In this document: in pieces, positions 1 to 7,290 of the stretch | How positions within the stretch are numbered: position 1 is the stretch's first letter | How the letters are laid out: every line of letters begins with the position of its first letter | DNA from: JALONO01 sp038209965 | GTDB taxonomy: Bacteria > Bacteroidota > Bacteroidia > Cytophagales > Thermoflexibacteraceae | Assembly (NCBI GenBank): GCA_038209965.1 | Contig: JBBQXF010000074.1 | Coordinates: 1 to 23,046 of the forward strand | Direction: 5' to 3' | Length of the DNA: 23,046 nt | Position numbers and translations under genes: made by a program | Notes under the pieces: model-generated | Database searches by the model: none | Told to the model about the DNA's origin: nothing | What the model saw: only the letters and a program-made list of their open reading frames with translations

Positions 1-412
1 GGGTCAGCACTTGGGCCTGCCGTTTGGTGGCCACAAAAGCCCGGACTGAACCCTCGACCGAGCGCACCAGCGCTTGCATAAAATTCCGATCATCCATAAA
101 CTTGAAAGCTACCTTTTTGATGGTCTCTTCGGCATCGTCCAGCACCGCGTAGTGCAGTACGGCTGTGAAGTGCACGTTGGCTTGGTCGTCGGTGGTGGCT
201 AGGAATGCCAGTTCGGTGGAACGATTTTGTAAAGAAATTTCGCGGAATACCCGCTCCAAGCCCGGAATTTTAAAGTTAGGCCCCGGGCGGGCCATGTGAT
301 GATACACCCCCATCCGGGTGACAACCGCCACTGTATCCGGCTTAACGTCGAAGGCCGAACTGTACAGCAGGAATCCAGCAAGGAGAACAAGAACAATAAT
401 TACAATGGTCAT
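1..412 (-). CDS. SPFH/band-7 (prohibitin/stomatin-like) protein, 3' end cut by window
   Basis: This reading frame starts at ATG 412-410 and stays open to the left edge, giving 137 codons with no stop, so the C-terminus is missing. Residues 1-18 form a hydrophobic N-terminal anchor (MTIVIIVLVLLAGFLLYSSA). The rest reads as a band-7 domain: VKPDTVAVVTRMG, then RPGPNFKIPGLERV, LQNRSTELAFLATTDD, and VHFTAVLHYAVLDDAEETI followed by a region ending RAFVATKRQAQVLT. SPFH proteins form ring or scaffold assemblies at the membrane, where they organise lipids or regulate proteases (family knowledge). The gene is downstream of the DUF4139 gene on the same strand, 210 bp away. I infer a single-pass membrane protein with a cytoplasmic or periplasmic SPFH domain. 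I cannot say whether it belongs to the HflK/C, QmcA or prohibitin subtype because the C-terminal half lies outside the window. Confidence 0.85.
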   Translation of the reverse strand, partial: MTIVIIVLVLLAGFLLYSSAFDVKPDTVAVVTRMGVYHHMARPGPNFKIPGLERVFREISLQNRSTELAFLATTDDQANVHFTAVLHYAVLDDAEETIKKVAFKFMDDRNFMQALVRSVEGSVRAFVATKRQAQVLT

Positions 413-462
413 GTCCTTTTTAGTTAAGTTGAAAATAATTTTTTATATCTATTGGAAATAGT

Positions 463-494
463 AGGTGAATGGTCGTTTACTGGCCAATTCACCT
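463..494. other. Hairpin in the 413-622 intergenic gap
   Basis: The arms AGGTGAAT (463-470) and ATTCACCT (487-494) are perfect complements around a 16-base loop that can pair a little further. The hairpin lies between the stop of the DUF4139 gene and the start of the SPFH gene, both on the minus strand. No T-tract follows it in either direction, so it is a weak terminator candidate. It could equally be a regulatory stem. I see nothing else in this gap besides the 12-bp tandem repeat at its right edge. Confidence 0.35.
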
Positions 495-596
495 GCCACT
501 GGAAATCGATGGGTATTTTGGGCATTTTTTCTTAAATAATCACAGTTCGGGGCAATTTTTGTCTGGATCGCCCATTGGCTCCTTTCCCCTTGATTA

Positions 597-632
597 TTTC
601 AGTCGACCTTTCAGTCGACCTTTCAGTCGACC
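597..632. repeat. Three perfect tandem copies of a 12-bp unit spanning a stop codon
   Basis: TTTCAGTCGACC is repeated exactly three times (597-608, 609-620, 621-632). On the minus strand the unit reads GGTCGACTGAAA and carries the TGA stop of the DUF4139 gene. Because the unit is a multiple of three, the two downstream copies place two more in-frame TGA codons behind the first stop (623-625). Confidence 0.95.
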
Positions 633-2515
633 TCAATAGTGCCGGATTTGGGATACTTGACCACATACTTGAAGCCAATTTTTTTCTCCCGGGCGGGCTC
701 AAGCTGAAGTTTCCAGGTCAGTTTGCCCGTGGCATCTTCCACTTCCGCTTCTTTGGCTTCCAGTCGTTCTACCGTAATGGCCTTGTTGGTGGACACGGGA
801 AACTGGTCTTCCAAAATCAGGTTTACGCGCTGGCGTTTGGTACTGCGTAGGCTGATTTCCCAACCCCGCTCCTCGCTCCGTTCGCTAGCAATAAACTGGC
901 GTTTGCCAAAATTCTTGAGCTTGGTTCGGCTCACGATCACGCTCTTATCGCGTCCGAGCGAAATGTTGAGCGTATCGTCCAAGTTGCGGGTGTCCAACAC
1001 GGTTTTGCCAAGGTAAGTCCCCTCAAAAAACAGGTTCGCTTCGCCTTCCATCAAATTGTAAGCTTCCCAGCCCGTGACTTGCGCAGCCATGAACACGCCC
1101 AGATCCAGCTTGGGCACGCAGTAGTGCTGATAAGTGGCGGGCAGCTCGATCTCCTTGATTTCCACGGCGTAGTTCTTGCCATCGGTCGGGATGGTGTAGG
1201 GCGTGGTGATGTCAAACGAAATACTGGTCTGGCCTTCCACCTCGGCCACTTCAATGGGAACCGTGGTTTTTAGCTTGCGCTCACGCTGATAATCGCGGTC
1301 ACTGCGGGTATTTCCACCATCCCCGCTTGTACCGTAGCCATTGACCACTACTTCTGAAAGCGTTCTTACCTCTTGGGCAAGGGAAACGTTGATCATCAGA
1401 TAGTACCTGATCGGGATCGTTTGGGTAACAAAACCCACGTGACTGAACACCAATTCGCGGGCGCCAGTGGGCAGCGCGAGGGAATAGTTGCCGCCGGCAT
1501 TGGTCACTGTGCCTACTGAAGTGCCTTTGATTGTGATGTTGGCCCCGGGCAAGGGGGTGTTTCCTTCACTGTCCAAGACTTTGCCCGTAACTTGGGTGAA
1601 ACCGGCACTCGGGTTGCCATACGTGACCGTGCCCCCCAAACCGGTGGTTTGGTTGTAGCCCAAATACCACGGCCTCAGCTCGGGCTTTACTCCACTTTGG
1701 TTGGGGTCACCGTTGGAGAGGGTGAGCCGGATTTCTTTCCAGTCCTCGCCCATACTTTGCTGTACATTGGCTTTGTAAGTCAACTCAATGGGCTTGGCAA
1801 TGTTTTCCACCCGCAAATCATAGGTGGGGAACCAACCAGCATTTTGCACAAAATAGGCGAGGACGAAATCGCCCGTGGTGGCTTCTTTGGCCGACACAGT
1901 GACGATCACTTCGCTCGTGGACACATCGCGGGGGTTGTTGAGGGCTTTCATCTGGGCCTCAATTTTTTGCAGGGAGGAGTCTATGCGCCGCACACTGCGG
2001 GCTATTTCCAGTTGTTTGGCCTTGATTTCCAGCCAGCGGGCGCGGTGAAAATCAGCCATCTCTTTCAGTTCCAAGGTTTTCAAGTTATTGTTATCGCCTT
2101 TGACCTCTTGGTTTTTGCCCAACAGTTCTTCTTCTTTGGCAAAAACCCCCAACAAATCCACCTCCTGCTCCCGGCGATCGCGGAGTGGCTGCTTGCGCGC
2201 CTCTAACCGGGCAATTTCTTGCCGATCATTCTGCTTTTGGAGGTAGTTCATCTGATGCACCACCGAGAGCACCGTAAACCGGCCCTCCGCTTTTAGTTGG
2301 ATGCTCTGGGCATCGAGATCGGGCGATACTCCCTTGAAGACCAGCTCAGAACGTCCAGCGGGTACGGGAGTTTTGCCAACGCGGGTCACTTGGGCCCCTT
2401 TGAGGAACACGGTGGCCCGCTCAATTTTGGAGTCAATAATTTTCTGGGCGGTTTGGCCCCAACCCAATTGGGCGGCGAACAAACCAATGAAGAGACTGGA
2501 GTATAATTTTATCAT
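623..2515 (-). CDS. MuiA-like DUF4140/DUF4139 protein with inserted CarboxypepD_reg-like domain
   Basis: This is a 630-residue secreted protein with a signal peptide at residues 1-20 (MIKLYSSLFIGLFAAQLGWG). Residues about 28-90 match the DUF4140 N-terminal domain (KIERATVFLKGAQVTR). A charged coiled coil follows at 90-195, then DUF4139 from about 215 to the C-terminus (FVQNAGWFPTYDLRVENIAK; WKEIRLTLSNGDP). DUF4139 is interrupted at about 308-382 by a carboxypeptidase regulatory-like beta-sandwich (VTGKVLDSEGNTPLPGANI ... FSHVGFVTQTIPI). Directly after it comes LSEVVVNGYGTSG (386-398), the motif that begins the plug of SusC-type TonB receptors. DUF4139 proteins are of unknown function; an older name is mucoidy inhibitor A. 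I infer a periplasmic or surface location. The start ATG has no clear Shine-Dalgarno site. The gene is divergent from the MarR gene with a 204-bp gap. Confidence 0.88.
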   Translation of the reverse strand: MIKLYSSLFIGLFAAQLGWGQTAQKIIDSKIERATVFLKGAQVTRVGKTPVPAGRSELVFKGVSPDLDAQSIQLKAEGRFTVLSVVHQMNYLQKQNDRQEIARLEARKQPLRDRREQEVDLLGVFAKEEELLGKNQEVKGDNNNLKTLELKEMADFHRARWLEIKAKQLEIARSVRRIDSSLQKIEAQMKALNNPRDVSTSEVIVTVSAKEATTGDFVLAYFVQNAGWFPTYDLRVENIAKPIELTYKANVQQSMGEDWKEIRLTLSNGDPNQSGVKPELRPWYLGYNQTTGLGGTVTYGNPSAGFTQVTGKVLDSEGNTPLPGANITIKGTSVGTVTNAGGNYSLALPTGARELVFSHVGFVTQTIPIRYYLMINVSLAQEVRTLSEVVVNGYGTSGDGGNTRSDRDYQRERKLKTTVPIEVAEVEGQTSISFDITTPYTIPTDGKNYAVEIKEIELPATYQHYCVPKLDLGVFMAAQVTGWEAYNLMEGEANLFFEGTYLGKTVLDTRNLDDTLNISLGRDKSVIVSRTKLKNFGKRQFIASERSEERGWEISLRSTKRQRVNLILEDQFPVSTNKAITVERLEAKEAEVEDATGKLTWKLQLEPAREKKIGFKYVVKYPKSGTIEVD

Positions 2516-2631
2516 AAATAGGGAATTGGTTAAAGGTGGAGAAAAAAAGAGTAAACACTTTTTTTATACGGACAAAAAGATTGGCGGGTTGGGTCAAACC
2601 GGGCAGGGCAAAAAAAATTTGGCCAAATTGG

Positions 2632-2646
2632 TATGCAAGCATAATA
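2632..2646. promoter_or_regulatory. Palindromic operator candidate in the MarR promoter
   Basis: TATGC-AA-GCATA followed by ATA (2632-2646) is a small inverted repeat. It lies between a possible TTG -33 element (2628-2630) and the TAnnTTTG box (2654-2661), where a bound repressor would block transcription. It matches 14 of 15 bases of the core of the larger palindrome at 6618-6643. Autoregulation by the adjacent MarR protein is inference. Confidence 0.45.
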
Positions 2647-2653
2647 AGTTTTG

Positions 2654-2661
2654 TAATTTTG
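2654..2661 (+). promoter_or_regulatory. Bacteroidota-type -7 box for the MarR gene
   Basis: TAATTTTG fits the Bacteroidota -7 consensus TAnnTTTG exactly. It lies 58 bp before the chosen MarR start. A TTG at 2628-2630 could serve as the -33 element, at 23-bp spacing. Confidence 0.45.
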
Positions 2662-2719
2662 AACATTGTTAAGTACACCTCGGCCGTTTTCTGGCCAATG
2701 GTTGGGAAGGGAGCTACAC

Positions 2720-3202
2720 ATGGACAAGAAGAAAGAATCGGTTGATTTTAGCGTGAAAGCGGCGTGGCTCTCCATCGCCAAAATGTACAATGTCTTGGGG
2801 GCTGAGCACGGCATTACCCATTCCAACGGTTTTGTGCTGCTCAATATCGACAAAGAAAAGGGCACTCCGGCCACCAAAATTGCCCCGCTGATGGGCATGG
2901 AAGCCAGGAGCCTGAGCCGGATCCTCAAGAACATGGAAGAAGAAGGCATGATCTACCGCAAGCCAGATGACAAAGACAAGCGCAAAGTGATGATTTGTTT
3001 GACCGATCAAGGGCGGCTCAAGCGCGAGGTGTCTCGCAAAGTAGTGAAAGAATTTAACCGGAAAGTGTGCGAAACCATTGCGCCCGACAAACTCCGGGCC
3101 TTCTTTGAGGTCATCGACGCGATCAACGAAGTGGTTGAATCCTACCGCTTTCCCCTCACCCAGTTGCTGGCCCAAGAAGCGGGGGAACTGGAACTGGCCT
3201 AG
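2720..3202 (+). CDS. MarR-family transcriptional regulator
   Basis: This is a 160-residue winged-helix regulator, a normal length for MarR proteins. The recognition-helix region reads ATKIAPLMGMEARSLSRILKNMEEEGMIYRKPD and the wing reads DDKDKRKVMICLTDQGRL, both typical of the family. The ATG at 2720 is preferred over the ATG at 2666 because a purine-rich GGGAAGGGAG lies just upstream and the extra 18 residues are unlike the family. MarR proteins are dimeric DNA-binding repressors or activators, often released by small ligands. In other Bacteroidota, as I recall, similar regulators neighbour fatty-acid oxidation genes, and here a FadN-type enzyme lies 4.4 kb away. The gene converges on the histidine kinase, and the two stop codons overlap at the palindrome CTAG (3199-3202). 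Confidence 0.9.
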   Translation: MDKKKESVDFSVKAAWLSIAKMYNVLGAEHGITHSNGFVLLNIDKEKGTPATKIAPLMGMEARSLSRILKNMEEEGMIYRKPDDKDKRKVMICLTDQGRLKREVSRKVVKEFNRKVCETIAPDKLRAFFEVIDAINEVVESYRFPLTQLLAQEAGELELA

Positions 3203-5268
3203 CTGGGTTGACCAACGGCTAGGCCCTGACTGGCCGAACGTATAGTTTGAGACGATGACAGCGGCAGCTTCACCGTAAATGTGCTCCCTTGGTCAATGAC
3301 ACTCTCCACCGTTAGTTTGCCATCCATTGCCTTCACCTGGGCACTGGCCAAATACAGGCCCAGCCCCTTGCCTTCTACGTGGAGGTGCATCCGCTGGTAC
3401 AGGCCAAAAATTTTGTAGGGATCGGTCAAGTCCACGCCCAGCCCGTTATCCTCCACTTGTAGGTAAAAATAGCCGGCTTCTTCCTTGGTGGAGATCAATA
3501 GCTGGAGCGGCCGATCCGGGTGCCTAAACTTGATAGCATTGGTAAGTAACTGAAAGAAAATGCTCTGGACGTATGGTTTAATGGCCAAACAAGTCGGGGC
3601 CGCAAGCACTAGCTGGACGGTGCAGCCCGAGGAGGCGATTTCTTGGCTCAAGTGGCCCAATTCCTGGGCCACCAACTCAGCGAGGTCCACCATTTCGCGC
3701 GAAGCGCTAATGCTCCGGCGGACGCTGAGGATGGTGGACAGATCTCTGATCACCTCATCCATTTCCAGTGAGGTTTTTTTGATCATCCCCACTATCTCCC
3801 GGTTGACTTCGGCTTGGGGATCGGACCAATCAAAAATGCCGACCAGCCCTTGCAGCCGGGCGACTGGTCCCCGCATATTGTGGGAAATGATGAATGAGAA
3901 CTGTTCCAAATCGTCGTTCTGTTGCAGCAATTGAACTACCGTTTGGTTAAGTTCGCGGGTCCGGTCTTGCACCCGATGATCCAGTTCGGTGTTGAGCGAC
4001 TCGACCGCTGTTTTTTGTACTTGCACCAGATCGCGCTGCATGGTGAGGACTTGATTGGCCTGCTGTTTCAGCCGGTTGCTGCGCCAGAGCAACAGTGCTA
4101 GCAGCGTGACCAGCAGCCCAACTAGGGTGGCACTCCAAGCGAACAGCCGTTGGTATTCGACTTCTTTGTGCTCTTCGGCCCGGATCAGTTCCAGTTGTAG
4201 ATCCACCACCCTTTTGTTTTTCTGTAGTTCTATCGTGTACAAGGTATCCTTGATTTCATAAGCCCGCTTGAGATAGGGCAGGGCAATGATGGAATCTTTT
4301 ATTTCTTGGTATAATCGGTATAAATTGATGGCTATGTCATGCTCATTTCTCTTGTTCATGAGCACGTTTTTGTTTGACTTGAGCGAATCGTAGGCCCGGC
4401 GCGAAAAGTCAATCGCCGCCGGATAATTCTTCATATCAAAATACAACTCGCCCAAATCATTGTCGGCCTCGATCAAACAGTCTAACCTTTGTTGCTTAAT
4501 ATAGTTCTTCTCGGCTTGGTGCAGGGCCAGAGCCTTGTGGAATAAAGATTCGGCCGTTTGGTATTTTTGTTGCATTTGGTACACCTCGGCCATGTTGCTC
4601 AGGTCAATGGCGTAGTACAAACGCATTCTGTCAACTCTCTCGTACCTTTTATTATAAGCCAAACTTTGGGTAACCATATCAAGGGCCTCACTATAATTCT
4701 TATGGGTAAAGGCAATTTGATAGTTCACGTTCCAGAACTTCTTTAGCAAAATGGTGTCGTTCAGTTGGCTGGCCAATTGCCCCAATTTGTCAGAAATTTT
4801 TTTTGCTTTGTCGATATCCCTCATCATGTGGCAAGAGATGGCCCACTCGTAGTACAACTTACCCAACCCTTGGGGGTTTTCCTTGGGCACCTCTTCGTAG
4901 AGGCTTTCGGCCTTCATAAAATAATACCATCCCTGAACGTAATCTTCATGGGAGCGATTACTAACAAGCCCCATGCAGAAGTGACAAGCGGCTAGCAGGG
5001 CCGTTTTGGGTGGGCCGTCCACATGGTCATCGATCACCGCGCTCACCGCCCCTAGAACTTGTTCTAGGGCTGCCTTATTTTTAGCTTCCACAAAACAATC
5101 GTAAATGGCAATATCGATACGTTTGTCCTTTGCTAGGTCGACGCCAGCTTGGTTTGCTAACAAAGCACTTAAGCTATCGGTGCAGCGCGACTGAGCACTG
5201 CACCGATAGCTGCCAGCAAACCAAGAAATGGTTACGATGAGGTACCGAATCCACCAAAAAAGTGTCAT
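3199..5268 (-). CDS. TPR-containing membrane sensor histidine kinase
   Basis: The protein has 689 residues. An N-terminal signal or membrane segment (about 4-26) is followed by TPR-like helical repeats (about 90-345; for example NMAEVYQMQQKYQTAESLFHKA at 225-246). One transmembrane helix (about 375-396, LFAWSATLVGLLVTLLALLL) and a coiled coil (400-452) follow. The phosphoacceptor box is FSFIISHNMRGPVARL with His463. The ATPase domain has an N box with Asn577 (LLTNAIKFRHP), a G1 box DNGLGVD (607-613) and a G2 box GKGLGLYLA (633-641). It should autophosphorylate on His463 and pass phosphate to a response regulator. No receiver or regulator gene is nearby, so it is an orphan kinase. The TPR region is probably periplasmic and senses a protein or peptide (inference). 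Base composition changes inside the gene: the TPR half is AT-richer than the kinase half. A long inverted repeat overlaps the signal-peptide codons. Confidence 0.93.
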   Translation of the reverse strand: MTLFWWIRYLIVTISWFAGSYRCSAQSRCTDSLSALLANQAGVDLAKDKRIDIAIYDCFVEAKNKAALEQVLGAVSAVIDDHVDGPPKTALLAACHFCMGLVSNRSHEDYVQGWYYFMKAESLYEEVPKENPQGLGKLYYEWAISCHMMRDIDKAKKISDKLGQLASQLNDTILLKKFWNVNYQIAFTHKNYSEALDMVTQSLAYNKRYERVDRMRLYYAIDLSNMAEVYQMQQKYQTAESLFHKALALHQAEKNYIKQQRLDCLIEADNDLGELYFDMKNYPAAIDFSRRAYDSLKSNKNVLMNKRNEHDIAINLYRLYQEIKDSIIALPYLKRAYEIKDTLYTIELQKNKRVVDLQLELIRAEEHKEVEYQRLFAWSATLVGLLVTLLALLLWRSNRLKQQANQVLTMQRDLVQVQKTAVESLNTELDHRVQDRTRELNQTVVQLLQQNDDLEQFSFIISHNMRGPVARLQGLVGIFDWSDPQAEVNREIVGMIKKTSLEMDEVIRDLSTILSVRRSISASREMVDLAELVAQELGHLSQEIASSGCTVQLVLAAPTCLAIKPYVQSIFFQLLTNAIKFRHPDRPLQLLISTKEEAGYFYLQVEDNGLGVDLTDPYKIFGLYQRMHLHVEGKGLGLYLASAQVKAMDGKLTVESVIDQGSTFTVKLPLSSSQTIRSASQGLAVGQPS
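5148..5225. repeat. Two-part inverted repeat over the kinase N-terminal codons
   Basis: The inner arms, 5172-5185 and 5198-5211, are perfect 14-bp complements (AGCTATCGGTGCAG / CTGCACCGATAGCT) around a 12-base loop. The outer arms, 5148-5158 and 5215-5225, are perfect 11-bp complements (CTTGGTTTGCT / AGCAAACCAAG). Together they could fold into one long imperfect hairpin in the 5' part of the kinase mRNA, about 40 bases after the start codon. The structure could damp translation or mark a palindrome-forming mutation. Confidence 0.85.
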
Positions 5269-5370
5269 GTGAATTTATTGAACTTACCTTTCAACGCATC
5301 AATGTGAGTAGAGGGCGGTCAAACACTGGCCAAATCAGGGAGAATGGGCCGAGGATTTATCGTTAGGGCC

Positions 5371-6291
5371 TTAACTTAACATATTCGGATCAAGAGATAC
5401 GGGTGGGTCAGGGGGATAGTAATCATTTAAAAGCACCTCAGTCATGACTAGTGCTGCTGTTGACATCATAACAGCAGATGATGCTGGAGCAGTATCTGGA
5501 ACCTCATCTGTTGATATTGTATTCATCCTAGCACGCTCACGTTTCTGGGTGAACAGCACTGGTGCACTAGCACGCGCCAAACCATTGAAATAAGCCACGG
5601 AAATGAGGGTGATGCCCTTGCTGAATTTGCGGCCCAACCGGAAAACGAGTTGTTTATCTTTATTTTCGGTTGTAGAATCGTAGATATCAAAAAGGTCGTC
5701 AATATCCACCCGCCAAGAAAAAATTTGCTTGCCACTGTCATTGGCGATCCGGCGATCAGGATACGGTAGCGGATCTACACCGTCATTCTTTTGGTAATTT
5801 TCATACATGTCAAAATACTCTGCCACTCGTTTTGAAACAATGTTCCCCTTGGGGATATTGCCCCTCTTGTTCCAATCTTCGAGCGATTCTATATTTTGAC
5901 TAAAAGAAATCACTTTCTCAGAAATCACTACCTGCTCATTTACCATTTCAAACTCTTTCAGTCCGTCCGACCCGGGAATGGTGGTGGCCATCACTGGCAC
6001 GGCCAGCATCACGAAATCCTCAGCACTTTCGCACTCTTTCAGATCCTTACTACTAACATATTTCCTTTTGCAACCCAGATAAATTTGGACAGCGGCCAGA
6101 AGAGTGGTCTCGGAATCTTTACGGGCAACTGCATCATCTATCAGTTCTTTGAGGTCCAGCCAATTAAAGACCCAGTATTTCGGACTCACTTCAGGTTTAC
6201 CGGGAAAGCTGCCATGGCTATCTTTCCAGTTTTTGGCGTACTCTTTGGCCAGTGCTCGGGGGATTTTGTTGTATTCTGTTGGACTTTTCAT
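5371..6291 (-). CDS. Uncharacterised 306-residue protein
   Basis: I do not recognise this protein. It starts at ATG 6291 without a visible Shine-Dalgarno site and ends in TAA. There is no signal peptide and no clear transmembrane helix. The protein is mostly hydrophilic and charged, with a Trp/Tyr-rich part (YWVFNWLDLKELIDDA, about 39-54), an aspartate-rich part (FSWRVDIDDLFDIYD) and a beta-rich stretch (KQLVFRLGRKFSKGITLISVAYFN). The last 60 residues are Ala/Met-rich and end with a proline-rich tail (YYPPDPPVSLDPNMLS). It is probably cytoplasmic. Some 60-base lines that I counted here have 35-50% G+C, against about 57% in a line of the fadN gene, so the gene may be lineage-specific or acquired. 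It lies 102 bp upstream of the histidine kinase on the same strand and could be co-transcribed with it, but nothing ties their functions together. Confidence 0.75.
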   Translation of the reverse strand: MKSPTEYNKIPRALAKEYAKNWKDSHGSFPGKPEVSPKYWVFNWLDLKELIDDAVARKDSETTLLAAVQIYLGCKRKYVSSKDLKECESAEDFVMLAVPVMATTIPGSDGLKEFEMVNEQVVISEKVISFSQNIESLEDWNKRGNIPKGNIVSKRVAEYFDMYENYQKNDGVDPLPYPDRRIANDSGKQIFSWRVDIDDLFDIYDSTTENKDKQLVFRLGRKFSKGITLISVAYFNGLARASAPVLFTQKRERARMNTISTDEVPDTAPASSAVMMSTAALVMTEVLLNDYYPPDPPVSLDPNMLS

Positions 6292-6539
6292 GAAAGAAGG
6301 GGTTTTTTAGGATAGTAAAAAAATGTGCTCCGAAATTAGAGTGAACGATTATCATTTCCAAAGATTTGTTGATATTTATTTTGCGGTCAAGCAATAAAAG
6401 CTGGTGGGGTTCGTTTAAGCGGCTTTTGCGGGCAAACAACCTACATACGGGAATTGGCACCAAGAATTAACGATAAATCAAAACCCAGCTTTCGCTGGAA
6501 ACAGAAACTGTGGCATCCGATCCAATGATAGCAGTCATT

Positions 6540-6547
6540 TACTTTTG
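6540..6547 (+). promoter_or_regulatory. Bacteroidota-type -7 box
   Basis: TACTTTTG matches TAnnTTTG exactly on the plus strand. If used, it gives the 187-residue gene a leader of about 170 nt containing the 6618-6643 palindrome. No convincing -33 element was found at the expected distance. Confidence 0.3.
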
Positions 6548-6617
6548 CGATCAGACACTTACACATTGGTACTAATTAGTCAATGATGACTAGGGAGCCA
6601 ACCTCAATCCTTGCCCG

Positions 6618-6643
6618 AAAATATTATGCACGCATAATATTTT
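6618..6643. promoter_or_regulatory. Perfect 12+12 bp palindrome, operator candidate
   Basis: AAAATATTATGC - AC - GCATAATATTTT is perfectly symmetrical with 12-bp arms and a 2-bp centre. It ends 78 bp before the start of the 187-residue gene. The core TATGCACGCATAATA matches the palindrome in the MarR promoter (2632-2646) at 14 of 15 bases. Its size and symmetry suit a dimeric winged-helix regulator. No T-tract follows in a terminator-like arrangement beyond the arm itself. Confidence 0.6.
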
Positions 6644-6721
6644 TCCCCGCCCGCGCTGGCTTTCCCGAGCCATTTATTACTTTTACAGCCTAGATCAATA
6701 AAGGACAACAAAGCAAGCTCA

Positions 6722-7285
6722 ATGGCAGGGGTAAAAATCACCGATGAACTTAAAAAGGCGCTGCAGGCCATGCCCGAGCCTGAAAAAGACAAGCTGTTGT
6801 TGAAGCTGGTGGCCAAAGATCCCCTGTTGGTGGCCAAGCTGCACCACCAATTGCTCGAGGATGAGGCGGATACCGAGGCCCACCGGGCGGAGCTTCACCA
6901 AGAAATTGCCAAGATCAGCAAGTATGATTTTGACACCCCCGGTTGGCTGATGATGGCCCTGCGCGATTACAGTGGGGCCATTGGCCGCCACGTGAAAGTG
7001 ACCAAGGACAAGCACGGCGAGGTTTCCCTCACGGTGGCCTTAGTCAACGAAGCATTCCGGGGCACTAACCCCACCATGCTCAAGGCCGAACAAAAGCGAG
7101 CTGATAATTTTGCCGATTACGTAGTCAAAAAAGCGATTTTCGTGCTGACAAAACTCAAGAAAATCCACGAGGATTATTACCTTGAGTTTGAAGATGATGT
7201 AAATGAAATGTTGAAACAGTTGCACAACTATCCACCCACCGCCAAGCTGGCCAAAGAAGCCGGGCTTGTTAAGCGCTGGGAATAG
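6722..7285 (+). CDS. Uncharacterised 187-residue cytoplasmic protein
   Basis: I cannot name a family for this one. The protein is highly charged and predicted mostly helical. It opens with a helix rich in Lys/Leu (ITDELKKALQAMPEPEKDKLLLKLVAKDPLLVAKLHHQLL in outline), has a central segment with DTPGWLMMALRDYSGAIGRHVKVTKDK, and ends with a long amphipathic helical part (ADYVVKKAIFVLTKLKKIHEDYYLEF) and KRWE. There is no signal peptide or membrane segment. The start at 6722 is the first ATG of the frame after the palindrome. It lies 297 bp upstream of fadN on the same strand, separated by the palindrome array. The operator-like site in front of it suggests control together with the MarR gene (inference). 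Coding quality is good and composition resembles the neighbouring fadN gene, so I regard it as a real gene. Confidence 0.8.
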   Translation: MAGVKITDELKKALQAMPEPEKDKLLLKLVAKDPLLVAKLHHQLLEDEADTEAHRAELHQEIAKISKYDFDTPGWLMMALRDYSGAIGRHVKVTKDKHGEVSLTVALVNEAFRGTNPTMLKAEQKRADNFADYVVKKAIFVLTKLKKIHEDYYLEFEDDVNEMLKQLHNYPPTAKLAKEAGLVKRWE

Positions 7286-7290
7286 CGGGG

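Larger units (their letters stand above)
6292..6721. other. 430-bp divergent intergenic region
   Basis: No gene is supported here. The stretch separates the minus-strand 306-residue gene from the plus-strand 187-residue gene, so it should hold both promoters. Visible elements are a TAnnTTTG box (TACTTTTG, 6540-6547, plus strand), a small stem CCAGC-TTTC-GCTGG (6485-6498), an inverted repeat TAGTCA-ATGA-TGACTA (6577-6592), and the strong palindrome at 6618-6643, which has its own entry. A second, weaker -7 box (TACTTTTA, 6678-6685) lies 37 bp before the ATG. Confidence 0.6.

Noticed and set aside
1592..2206. 204-codon plus-strand frame inside the DUF4139 gene
   Set aside because: It is a shadow of the real minus-strand gene with no recognisable features.
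2301..2672. Frames across the DUF4139/MarR intergenic region on both strands
   Set aside because: They run across a promoter region and out of register with both real genes; none has a motif or a ribosome site.
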